Made by a program: the position numbers and the translations under genes
Part shown: piece after piece, positions 8,726 to 16,175 of the stretch
How the letters are laid out: every line of letters starts with the position of its first letter
Position numbering within the stretch: the first letter of the stretch is position 1
From: PALSA-660 sp036508875
Lineage (GTDB): Bacteria; Actinomycetota; Coriobacteriia; Anaerosomatales; PALSA-660
NCBI GenBank assembly: GCA_036508875.1
Contig: DATCGP010000044.1
Location: 1-20,029 of the forward strand
DNA length: 20,029 nucleotides
Reading direction: 5' to 3'
The notes under the pieces: model-generated
What the model was told of the DNA's origin: nothing
The model's database searches: none
What the model saw: only the letters and a program-made list of their open reading frames with translations

Positions 8726-9419
8726 CACGCGCCCCGGGGGACTCTGCGTCGGGCGTGTCGGGCGTGTCGGGCGTCTCCGGCTCGATCTGCGCCATGCCGG
8801 ACTCGAACGCGGCCTCGACGACCGCGGGAGCCGAGCCCTCGACGTCGATGTAGCCGGCTTGGTCGCCCGCTCCGTACTCCTCAAGCAGCTCCTCCGACCA
8901 TTCCGGCGGAAGCACCGGGGGCACGTACAGCGTCCTGCGCGAGGTCCCGATCCCGCTCGTCTCGGAGATCTGCTTTTTGAGCTGAAGGCACCCGTACAGC
9001 AGCGCCTCGGGACGCGGAGGGCATCCGGGGATGTAGATGTCCACCGGCAGGATCGTGTCGCAGCCGGGGAGCACGTTGTACGAGTCGACGAAGGTGCCAC
9101 CGGAGATCGCGCAGCTGCCCATCGCGATGACCCAGCGGGGCTCCGCCATCTGGTTGTAGACCCGCAGCACGATGGGGGCCATCTTCTTCGTGATCGGGCC
9201 CGGGACGATCATCACGTCGGCCTGGCGAGGCGAAGACCGGAACATGATGCCGAAGCGGTCGAAGTCGTAGCGCGCCGCGCCGGTGGTCATCATCTCGAGC
9301 GAACAGCACGCGATGCCCGCGTTGACCGGCCACATCGAACGGCTGCGGCCCCAGCGGAGGAGCTTGTCGAGCGTGGTGGTGACGAATCCGGGCTGCTCGG
9401 CGTTGTCGACTAGACCCAC
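8712..9419 (-). CDS. nuoB: NADH-quinone oxidoreductase subunit B (PSST, cluster N2)
   Basis: A 235-residue soluble subunit carrying the terminal [4Fe-4S] cluster N2 that reduces quinone. All four ligands are visible: the adjacent C38-C39 in GIACCSLEMM, C103 in MGSCAISGG and C133 in PGCPPRPEALLYG. GTG at 9419 gives MGLVDNAEQPGF and has AAGGGGG upstream; it overlaps the nuoA stop by ten bases. The protein is longer than a minimal NuoB. Residues after about 170 form a Pro/Glu/Asp-rich tail with the repeat DTPDTPD, encoded by a 9-bp tandem repeat, with no counterpart in the catalytic core. Confidence 0.96.
   Translation of the reverse strand: MGLVDNAEQPGFVTTTLDKLLRWGRSRSMWPVNAGIACCSLEMMTTGAARYDFDRFGIMFRSSPRQADVMIVPGPITKKMAPIVLRVYNQMAEPRWVIAMGSCAISGGTFVDSYNVLPGCDTILPVDIYIPGCPPRPEALLYGCLQLKKQISETSGIGTSRRTLYVPPVLPPEWSEELLEEYGAGDQAGYIDVEGSAPAVVEAAFESGMAQIEPETPDTPDTPDAESPGARDDEA
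8748..8774 (-). repeat. 9-bp tandem repeat, three perfect copies, inside nuoB
   Basis: The plus-strand unit GTCGGGCGT occurs three times back to back. It encodes the DTPDTPD segment of the acidic NuoB tail. Because the unit is a multiple of three, copy-number changes would keep the frame. Confidence 0.85.
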
Positions 9420-9769
9420 TTGAGCACCCCCTTGCGCCACGCGTAGACGAGCCCGACCACGAGAACCGCCACGAAGAGGGCCATCTCGCCGTAGGCCGCC
9501 CAGCCCATCGAACGGACGACGAGTCCCCACGGGTACAGGAACGCCGTCTCCACGTCGAAGATCAGGAAGACGATCGCGATGGCGTAGTACTGCACGCGGA
9601 ACGGTGCGCGCGGAGTGCCGACCGGCTCGTGCCCGCACTCGTAGCTGGCGTCCTTGAGCGCGCTGGGGCGCTTTGGCGAGAGCAGCGCGACAACGCCGTA
9701 GAGCAGGAGGACGAACAGGACGCCGGTGCCGCAGGCGAGGGCGGCGATGAGGACGCTTTCCGGATACAT
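9410..9769 (-). CDS. nuoA: NADH-quinone oxidoreductase subunit A
   Basis: A 119-residue, three-helix membrane subunit near the quinone entry. The segment YECGHEPVGTPRAPFRVQYYAIAIVFLIFDVETAFLYPW is the NuoA/ND3 signature, including the Cys of the flexible TM1-2 loop. It is the first gene of the eleven-gene cluster. I prefer ATG at 9769, with GAGGGG ten bases upstream. GTG codons at 9775 and 9778 are in frame and cannot be ruled out, since GAGGA lies eight bases before 9778. Confidence 0.95.
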   Translation of the reverse strand: MYPESVLIAALACGTGVLFVLLLYGVVALLSPKRPSALKDASYECGHEPVGTPRAPFRVQYYAIAIVFLIFDVETAFLYPWGLVVRSMGWAAYGEMALFVAVLVVGLVYAWRKGVLKWV

Positions 9770-9826
9770 CGACACCACTCCCCTCGTCCTCGCTCGCGTG
9801 GCCGGCGCTTTCGGTTGAGATTCGCG

Positions 9827-9839
9827 TTCGGGACCCGAA
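9827..9839. promoter_or_regulatory. Operator-like palindrome upstream of nuoA
   Basis: TTCGGG-A-CCCGAA is a perfect inverted repeat around a single central base, about 58-70 bases before the nuoA ATG. It could bind a dimeric regulator or be chance in GC-rich DNA. I see no convincing -35/-10 pair in the 9779-9932 leader. Confidence 0.3.
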
Positions 9840-9870
9840 TCCCTGCGTAAAGGCGCATCCGCTACAGGGA
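9840..9870. repeat. Inverted repeat in the nuo leader
   Basis: TCCCTG (9840-9845) and CAGGGA (9865-9870) are perfect complements separated by 19 bases. With the palindrome at 9827-9839 and the hairpin at 9889-9906 this makes three dyads in the nuoA upstream region. Confidence 0.35.
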
Positions 9871-9888
9871 AAGCGCGCCCGCGCGACC

Positions 9889-9906
9889 GTCTCGGAGCGT
9901 CGAGAC
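9889..9906. repeat. Small hairpin upstream of nuoA
   Basis: GTCTCG and CGAGAC form a perfect 6-bp stem around a six-base loop. It lies between the terminator at 9933-9962 and nuoA. Its role is unknown. Confidence 0.35.
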
Positions 9907-9932
9907 CCTCGCTGCGGCCGTGTCAGGCAAGA

Positions 9933-9962
9933 CGAAGGGCCTCACGCTCGTGAGGCCCTTCG
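9933..9962 (-). terminator. Intrinsic terminator-like hairpin after the 9992-10669 gene
   Basis: A perfect 13-bp stem, CGAAGGGCCTCAC paired with its complement around a four-base loop, begins 30 bases downstream of the zinc-ribbon gene's stop. On the minus strand it is followed by TCTTGCC, so the T-tract is poor. It separates that gene from the nuo cluster and implies a separate nuo promoter within 9779-9932. Confidence 0.75.
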
Positions 9963-9991
9963 GGAGGTTCGCGCGATCCAATGGGAGCGGC

Positions 9992-10669
9992 TCAGTTCCA
10001 CTTCACGAGCCACTTGCCCGCGCTGGACTTCACGACTGTGAGCGTCTCGTCACGAGGCGAGTAGGTCGCCGTGGCCGTGGCGGCAGCGCTCGGTTGCGCC
10101 GCGATGGTGTCCAGCATCATCGCCGAGATCTTCACGACCGCCGTGTTCGGGTCGGCCGGCTCGATCGTGACGCTCGAGACCTTGATGTCGGTGTAGATCG
10201 GGTGGGCCTTCGCATCGGCCGGCGCGCTCGCCATGTCGTGCTGGAAGGTCGCGAGATCGGTCGCGGTGAAGCTCGCGTGCGTGCTGTTGTCGAGCATCCC
10301 CTGCGCGTCATAGGCGGCGTACGCCTGCATGAATCGGACGGCCGCGCCGTCCGGAGTGTTGGGGCCGGCGTTGAGCACCGAGTAGATGAACCAGGCGCCG
10401 CCCGCTATGACGAGAGCGACGACGACGAACACCACGGGCCTGACCCAAGCGGGAGGCTCGGAACCGTCGCGCACCTTGGGAGCCTTCGGTTCCTTCGGGG
10501 CCTTGACGGAGGAGCCCGCGGCGGGCTTGGCCGCCGGCCGCGGCACGGGTGATGCGGCGCGCTTGCGGGGGGTGGCGACAGCCTGCTTGTTCAGGACGAC
10601 GCGCGCCTCGCAGGACGGGCAGACCGTCGCTCCAGCCTGCAGTTCGGCTCCGCAGTTCGTGCACTGCAT
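9992..10669 (-). CDS. Zinc-ribbon, single-pass membrane protein with outer domain (unknown function)
   Basis: A 225-residue protein. Cys 3, 6, 17 and 20 (C-x2-C-x10-C-x2-C) form an N-terminal zinc ribbon. A basic Pro/Ala/Lys linker runs to residue 76, a single membrane helix spans about 78-97, and the remainder lies on the far side. The C-terminal part, with GAAVRFMQAYAAYDAQGMLDNST, a run of predicted beta strands and the ending GKWLVKWN, resembles the NTF2/DUF4878-like outer domains of bacterial lipoproteins and membrane proteins; this is a resemblance only. The ribbon is inferred to be cytoplasmic from the positive linker. ATG 10669 has GAGAGGAA eight bases upstream. No specific function can be assigned. 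It shares ribbon spacing and architecture with the two genes at 17643-19424. Confidence 0.85.
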   Translation of the reverse strand: MQCTNCGAELQAGATVCPSCEARVVLNKQAVATPRKRAASPVPRPAAKPAAGSSVKAPKEPKAPKVRDGSEPPAWVRPVVFVVVALVIAGGAWFIYSVLNAGPNTPDGAAVRFMQAYAAYDAQGMLDNSTHASFTATDLATFQHDMASAPADAKAHPIYTDIKVSSVTIEPADPNTAVVKISAMMLDTIAAQPSAAATATATYSPRDETLTVVKSSAGKWLVKWN

Positions 10670-10712
10670 AGCGCGGATTCCTCTCGGTGGTCCGGGGTTC
10701 AGGATCGCGCGA

Positions 10713-10718
10713 AGTATA
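10713..10718 (-). promoter_or_regulatory. Possible -10 element of the zinc-ribbon gene
   Basis: Minus-strand TATACT differs from TATAAT at one position and stands out in GC-rich DNA, 44 bases before the ATG at 10669. There is no good -35 at 17-bp spacing (GGTTCG); TTCGAA lies at 15 bp. Confidence 0.4.
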
Positions 10719-10749
10719 CACCGGCCGGAACCGTTCGAACCGCGCCCGG

Positions 10750-10764
10750 CGGGCCATACGCCCG
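10750..10764 (-). terminator. Weak hairpin after folK
   Basis: CGGGC and GCCCG form a 5-bp stem with a five-base loop, 11 bases after the folK stop. There is no T-run. It could be a leaky terminator, or read-through into the zinc-ribbon gene may occur. Confidence 0.25.
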
Positions 10765-10775
10765 TTCGTCGGGAG

Positions 10776-11306
10776 CTAGCTGGTCGGGCCGTCGCCGCCG
10801 GCGCCGGAGCCTGTGGCGGGCATGAGCCGCTCCGAGAGGATGCCGGTCACGCGCCCGTGGACCGCGCCGTCGCGGGTCACCGGAGCGCCCCCCGGCAGCC
10901 TCACCCCGGGCGCGACCTCGAGCAGCGGCGTCACAACGAAGTCCCGCTCGAGCAAGCGCGGGTGCGGCACGGTGAGCTCGGGGGTGTCGAGGACCTCGTC
11001 GCCGTACAGGAGCACGTCCAGATCGATCGCCCGCGGGCCGTAGCGGACGCCCTTTGTCCGCCCCAGACCCGTCTCGATCCGCTTGCACGCCGTCAGGAGG
11101 TCGTGGGCACCGACGGTCGTGTCGAGTGCGACGACGACGTTGGCGAACGCGGGCTGGTCCGCCACCCCCCACGGCTCGGACTCGTAGACGCGCGAGACGG
11201 CGGCGACGGTGATGCCCGGGGCGGCTTCGAGGGCTGCGAGGGCGGCCGTGAGGTTCCGGAGCCGGTCGCCCAGGTTCGAGCCCATCCCGACGAAGGCGCG
11301 CGTCAC
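10776..11306 (-). CDS. folK: 6-hydroxymethyl-7,8-dihydropterin pyrophosphokinase
   Basis: A 176-residue cytosolic enzyme that transfers pyrophosphate from ATP to 6-hydroxymethyl-dihydropterin, making the substrate of FolP. N-terminal AFVGMGSNLGDR, the pterin-loop region YESEPWGVADQPAFANVVV and the signature RYGPRAIDLDVLLYGDEV (about 88-105, with the Mg-binding D-x-D) are all present, followed by VPHPRLLERDFVVTPLLE. The start is GTG at 11306, overlapping the preceding gene's stop as GTGA, which implies coupling. A short Gly-rich tail (ATGSGAGGDGPTS) ends the protein. It is the last gene of the folate group. Confidence 0.95.
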   Translation of the reverse strand: MTRAFVGMGSNLGDRLRNLTAALAALEAAPGITVAAVSRVYESEPWGVADQPAFANVVVALDTTVGAHDLLTACKRIETGLGRTKGVRYGPRAIDLDVLLYGDEVLDTPELTVPHPRLLERDFVVTPLLEVAPGVRLPGGAPVTRDGAVHGRVTGILSERLMPATGSGAGGDGPTS

Positions 11307-12040
11307 CGCAGGCCGAACAGAGTGATCAGCGTGCCGATGATGATGACCAAGACGCTCACCATCGTGACGGCGGCGATGACCATGACCAGGACGGAAGGGC
11401 CGTCGCCCGCCATGCGCTCGAGTCGCCGGTTGTCCGACAGCGGGAACCCGTCCTTGCTCACCTGCCACGACGGTGGTGGCGACGACTCGAAGCCGTAGTC
11501 CGCATCCGAATCCAGAGAGGCTGCGCCCGTAGGTGCCGCGGGGCCGGCTCCCGCTGCGGGGACGAGGTAGGTGACGCCCTGAGGCGGCGCGCCGTACAGG
11601 CACTCGCGCGCGCGGGGCACCTGTGAGACCGGAACCTGGATGGAGAACAGCTTGCGGGCGGTGACGCCCACGACCGGGGCGGTGAAGCTCACCGTGTCAC
11701 GCGGATCGTAGGGGTCCCAACCGATGTCGATTCCTTCGGATCCGAGGGCGCGCACGACGTCCTCGAGCCCGGCGCTGTCGCCGGGCGTCACCTGCATCGC
11801 CACCGCCGTCCACGGCTCGTCGATCCGGCGCGAGGCGGGTCGGGGCCGTGGCGCGGTCTCGCGGGACTCGCGCGCGACCGCGTCCTCCGCGCGCCGCAGC
11901 GCCTCCGGGTCCTCGATGTCGTCGTCGGAGGACTCCCCGGTGTCGAGCGCTCCGAGCAGGCCGGGAAGCCCGCCGGTCAGGAAAGCGCCGAGCGCGGACT
12001 CCGCGCGCGGTGTGAGTGGACGTCCGTCCTGGTCGCTCAT
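11303..12040 (-). CDS. Unrecognised tail-anchored membrane protein in the folB position
   Basis: A 245-residue protein of unknown function. Residues 1-72 are acidic then Arg/Pro-rich and probably disordered. About 74-160 look like a small alpha/beta domain: TAVAMQVTPGDSAGLEDVVRALGSEGIDIGW, then LFSIQVPVSQVPRARECLYG. This faintly recalls DUF2007-type 'putative signal transducing' domains, an inference from pattern only. A Gly/Ala/Pro linker follows, and one strong helix (about 216-242) closes the chain four residues from the end, so the bulk is predicted cytoplasmic. It is not FolB: it is twice as long, has a membrane anchor and lacks recognisable aldolase motifs. ATG 12040 overlaps the folP stop as ATGA, and its own stop overlaps the folK start, so it is expressed with the folate enzymes. 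Confidence 0.85.
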   Translation of the reverse strand: MSDQDGRPLTPRAESALGAFLTGGLPGLLGALDTGESSDDDIEDPEALRRAEDAVARESRETAPRPRPASRRIDEPWTAVAMQVTPGDSAGLEDVVRALGSEGIDIGWDPYDPRDTVSFTAPVVGVTARKLFSIQVPVSQVPRARECLYGAPPQGVTYLVPAAGAGPAAPTGAASLDSDADYGFESSPPPSWQVSKDGFPLSDNRRLERMAGDGPSVLVMVIAAVTMVSVLVIIIGTLITLFGLR

Positions 12041-12888
12041 CGCGCGTGCGCCTCCTCTTCGACCGCCCGCACCATCGCGAGCGCCTGCACCGTCGCTGCG
12101 ACGTCGTGCACGCGCACGACCGCTGCGCCCCGTCGCACCGCTTCGAGTGCGGCGGCGACCGAACCGGCTACTCGCGCCTGCGGCTCCACAACGCCGGTGA
12201 TCTCTCCGATGAAGCGCTTGCGGGACGCGCCCACCAGTACCGGGAAGCCGAGAGCCTCGAGCTCGGGCAGCCGCCGCAACAGCGCGAGGTTGTGCTCGGT
12301 GGTCTTGCCGAAGCCGATGCCGGGGTCGATCGCGATCCGGTCGCGCGCGACGCCCGCGCGCTCGAGCGCGACCGCCTGACGCGAAAGGAACTCGGCGACC
12401 TCCGCGACAACATCCGCGTACGCCGGGGCCTCCTGCATCGTTCGCGGTTCGCCACGCGTGTGCATGACGACCAGGCCCGCATCGCTGTCAGCCGCCACCC
12501 GCACCATCTCCGGATCGGTGAAACCGGAAACGTCGTTGACGATGGAAGCGCCAGCGGACAGCGCCTCGGAGGCAACAAGCGCATGGCGGGTGTCCACCGA
12601 GACGCAGGCCCCCTGCTCGGCGAGCGCGGCGATGACGCCTGCCACCCTGGCGGCCTCCTGCACCGCCGTCACCGGTTCAGCACCCGGCCGGGTCGACTCG
12701 CCGCCCACGTCGATGACGTCGGCGCCGTCGGCAAGCATGCGGACGGCTGCGGTCACCGCAGCGTCGCGATCGATGTACGAACCGCCATCGGAGAACGAGT
12801 CGGGCGTGACGTTCAGGATGCCCATCACGAGCGGCCGGGCGAGGTCGAGGGCGAACCCCCCGCACCGCCAGACCTGCGGACCGTCCAT
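12037..12888 (-). CDS. folP: Dihydropteroate synthase
   Basis: A 283-residue cytosolic TIM-barrel enzyme that joins p-aminobenzoate to dihydropterin pyrophosphate; it is the target of sulfonamides. Both family signatures are visible: MGILNVTPDSFSDGG (22-36) and DVIDVGGESTRPGA (57-70). NDVSGF (118-123), IDPGIGFGKT (187-196) and LVGASRKRFIG (218-228) supply the remaining pterin and PABA contacts. ATG 12888 shares one base with the folE stop (TGATG), and AAGGGC lies upstream. The full length and intact motifs suggest an active enzyme. Confidence 0.97.
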   Translation of the reverse strand: MDGPQVWRCGGFALDLARPLVMGILNVTPDSFSDGGSYIDRDAAVTAAVRMLADGADVIDVGGESTRPGAEPVTAVQEAARVAGVIAALAEQGACVSVDTRHALVASEALSAGASIVNDVSGFTDPEMVRVAADSDAGLVVMHTRGEPRTMQEAPAYADVVAEVAEFLSRQAVALERAGVARDRIAIDPGIGFGKTTEHNLALLRRLPELEALGFPVLVGASRKRFIGEITGVVEPQARVAGSVAAALEAVRRGAAVVRVHDVAATVQALAMVRAVEEEAHAR

Positions 12889-13454
12889 CACCGGCTGCCC
12901 TTGATGAGCGACATCGCCTCGGCCCGCGTCGCGGCCTTCGTCCGGAAGATGCCACGCACGGCCGAGGTCGTGGTGATCGCGCCGGGCTTCTGGACCCCGC
13001 GCATCGACATGCACAGGTGCTCCGCCTCGATGACGACGATGACGCCCTGAGGCGCGAGGTACCGTACGATCGTGTCCGCGACCTGCGACGTCAGCCGCTC
13101 CTGCACCTGCGGGCGCTTGGCGAACACGTCCACCACGCGCGCCAACTTCGACAGTCCGCAGACTCGGCCGTCGGGGCCGGGGATGTAGGCGACGTGTGCG
13201 CGTCCCACGAACGGCAGCAGGTGGTGCTCGCACACCGAGTACAGCGGGATGTCGCGCACCAGCACCATCTCCTGATGGCCCTCGTCGAAGGTCACGGAGA
13301 AGTGCTCGGCCGGATCGGCCGTCAGCCCCGCGAAGATCTCCTCGTACATCGAGGCGACGCGCTCGGGAGTACCGAGCAGCCCCTCGCGGTTCAGGTCCTC
13401 GCCGACTCCCTCGAGGATGAGCCGAACGCCCGCCTTGATCTTGGACTTGTCCAT
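12888..13454 (-). CDS. folE: GTP cyclohydrolase I
   Basis: A 188-residue cytosolic enzyme that converts GTP to 7,8-dihydroneopterin triphosphate, the first step of folate synthesis. The zinc ligands C75 and H78 (in YSVCEHHLLPFVGRAHVAYIP) and C148 (in EHLCMSMRGVQKPGA) are present, so this is the zinc-dependent FolE rather than a FolE2 type. ATG 13454 has GGGAG seven bases upstream; a longer in-frame extension (MRYGSRS) is less likely. It heads the folate group after a 161-base gap containing the ftsH terminator. Confidence 0.97.
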   Translation of the reverse strand: MDKSKIKAGVRLILEGVGEDLNREGLLGTPERVASMYEEIFAGLTADPAEHFSVTFDEGHQEMVLVRDIPLYSVCEHHLLPFVGRAHVAYIPGPDGRVCGLSKLARVVDVFAKRPQVQERLTSQVADTIVRYLAPQGVIVVIEAEHLCMSMRGVQKPGAITTTSAVRGIFRTKAATRAEAMSLIKGSR

Positions 13455-13475
13455 GCTGCGGCTCCCGTATCGCAT

Positions 13476-13511
13476 GCGCGCGTGAGCGCGCGGGTCATCA
13501 CGGTCAGTATG
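13476..13511 (-). promoter_or_regulatory. folE leader: hairpin and possible -10
   Basis: GCGCGC-GTGA-GCGCGC (13476-13491) is a perfect 6-bp stem 22 bases upstream of the folE ATG. Minus-strand CATACT (13506-13511) could be a -10 element, which would place the stem near the 5' end of the transcript. No clear -35 is seen. Alternatively the stem adds to ftsH termination. Confidence 0.3.
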
Positions 13512-13541
13512 CCGCAACCGGCCACGGGACAGACGGGCCGA

Positions 13542-13573
13542 CGAGAAGGGCCCCGGGTATCCGGGCCCTCTCG
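13542..13573 (-). terminator. Terminator-like hairpin after ftsH
   Basis: The arms CGAGAAGGGCCCCGG and CCGGGCCCTCTCG pair over 13 bp with two one-base bulges and a four-base loop, about 43 bases after the ftsH stop. The T-tract is poor (TCGGCCCGTCTG). It likely ends the tilS-hpt-ftsH unit. Confidence 0.55.
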
Positions 13574-13615
13574 CGTGCAGTCCGAGCGCGCCCGCGCGCG
13601 CCGGCGGAGGTAGAC

Positions 13616-15589
<1,974 letters not shown>

Positions 15590-15598
15590 ACTTCAAGA

Positions 15599-15605
15599 CC
15601 TCCTT
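15599..15605 (-). promoter_or_regulatory. Ribosome binding site of ftsH
   Basis: Minus-strand AAGGAGG, a full anti-Shine-Dalgarno match, lies nine bases before the TTG at 15589. The strong site compensates for the rare start codon. Another TTG nearby is out of frame. Confidence 0.8.
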
Positions 15606-15632
15606 GCGGTGTGCATTCCTTGCGGGCGAACG

Positions 15633-16175
15633 TCAGTCCTGGTAGGCCGACGGGCGCAGCACACCGATGTAGGGCAGGTTGCGGTAGCGTTCTGCGAAAT
15701 CCAGGCCGAAACCGACGACGAATTCGTCGGGCACGCTGAACCCGATATACTTGCATGAGATGGGTACCCGCTGCTTGCCCTCTTTGCTCAACAGCGTGGC
15801 CACTTCGAGACTGGCGGGCTTGCGGGAAGCGAGGTTCTTCAGGAGGTACTTGAGCGTCAGCCCCGTGTCGAGGATGTCCTCGACCACCAGCACGTGGCGC
15901 CCCTCGATCTGTTCGTCGAGGTCCTTCAGGATGCGGACGACGCCCGATGACTTCGTGCTCGAGCCGTAACTCGAGACGGCCATGAAGTCGATCTCGACCG
16001 GGACCGTGATCTCACGGGCGAGGTCGGCCAGGAACAGCGCGGCACCGCGCAGAACGGCCACCAGCAACACCGTCTTGCCCTCGTAGTCGCGGCTGATCTC
16101 GGCGCCGAGTTCGACGACCCGCTCGCGCAACCGGTCCTCGTCGACGATGATCGATTCGATGTCGGGGTGGATCAC
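15633..16175 (-). CDS. hpt: Hypoxanthine(-guanine) phosphoribosyltransferase
   Basis: A 180-residue cytosolic type I phosphoribosyltransferase that converts hypoxanthine and/or guanine with PRPP to IMP/GMP. The PRPP-binding motif VLVVEDILDTGLTL is at 95-108. VLRGAALFLADL (about 41-52) is the PPi loop, SSYGSSTKSSG (68-78) the flexible active-site loop, and FVVGFGLDFAERYRNLPYIGVL (152-173) the purine-site segment. GTG 16175 abuts the tilS stop with no gap; AAGGGA lies eight bases upstream. Base preference cannot be told from sequence alone. Confidence 0.95.
   Translation of the reverse strand: MIHPDIESIIVDEDRLRERVVELGAEISRDYEGKTVLLVAVLRGAALFLADLAREITVPVEIDFMAVSSYGSSTKSSGVVRILKDLDEQIEGRHVLVVEDILDTGLTLKYLLKNLASRKPASLEVATLLSKEGKQRVPISCKYIGFSVPDEFVVGFGLDFAERYRNLPYIGVLRPSAYQD

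Noticed and set aside
8748..8774. A CRISPR-like or mobile-element repeat
   Set aside because: The repeat is a 9-bp, in-frame, spacerless tandem inside nuoB and needs no such explanation.
8304..9100. Extension of the nuoC frame upstream into nuoB (a 267-codon frame)
   Set aside because: The upstream part is Arg/Ser/Pro-rich and overlaps the conserved nuoB frame; the ATG pair at 8725/8722 fits the family length.
7239..9413. A 724-codon plus-strand open frame opposite nuoD, nuoC and nuoB
   Set aside because: It spans three real genes on the other strand, has the same low-information Arg/Asp/His composition, and no ribosome site or family motif.
11303..12040. Reading this gene as a divergent folB
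   Set aside because: FolB is about 120 residues, soluble, with conserved active-site Glu/Lys segments; this protein is twice as long, membrane-anchored and lacks them.
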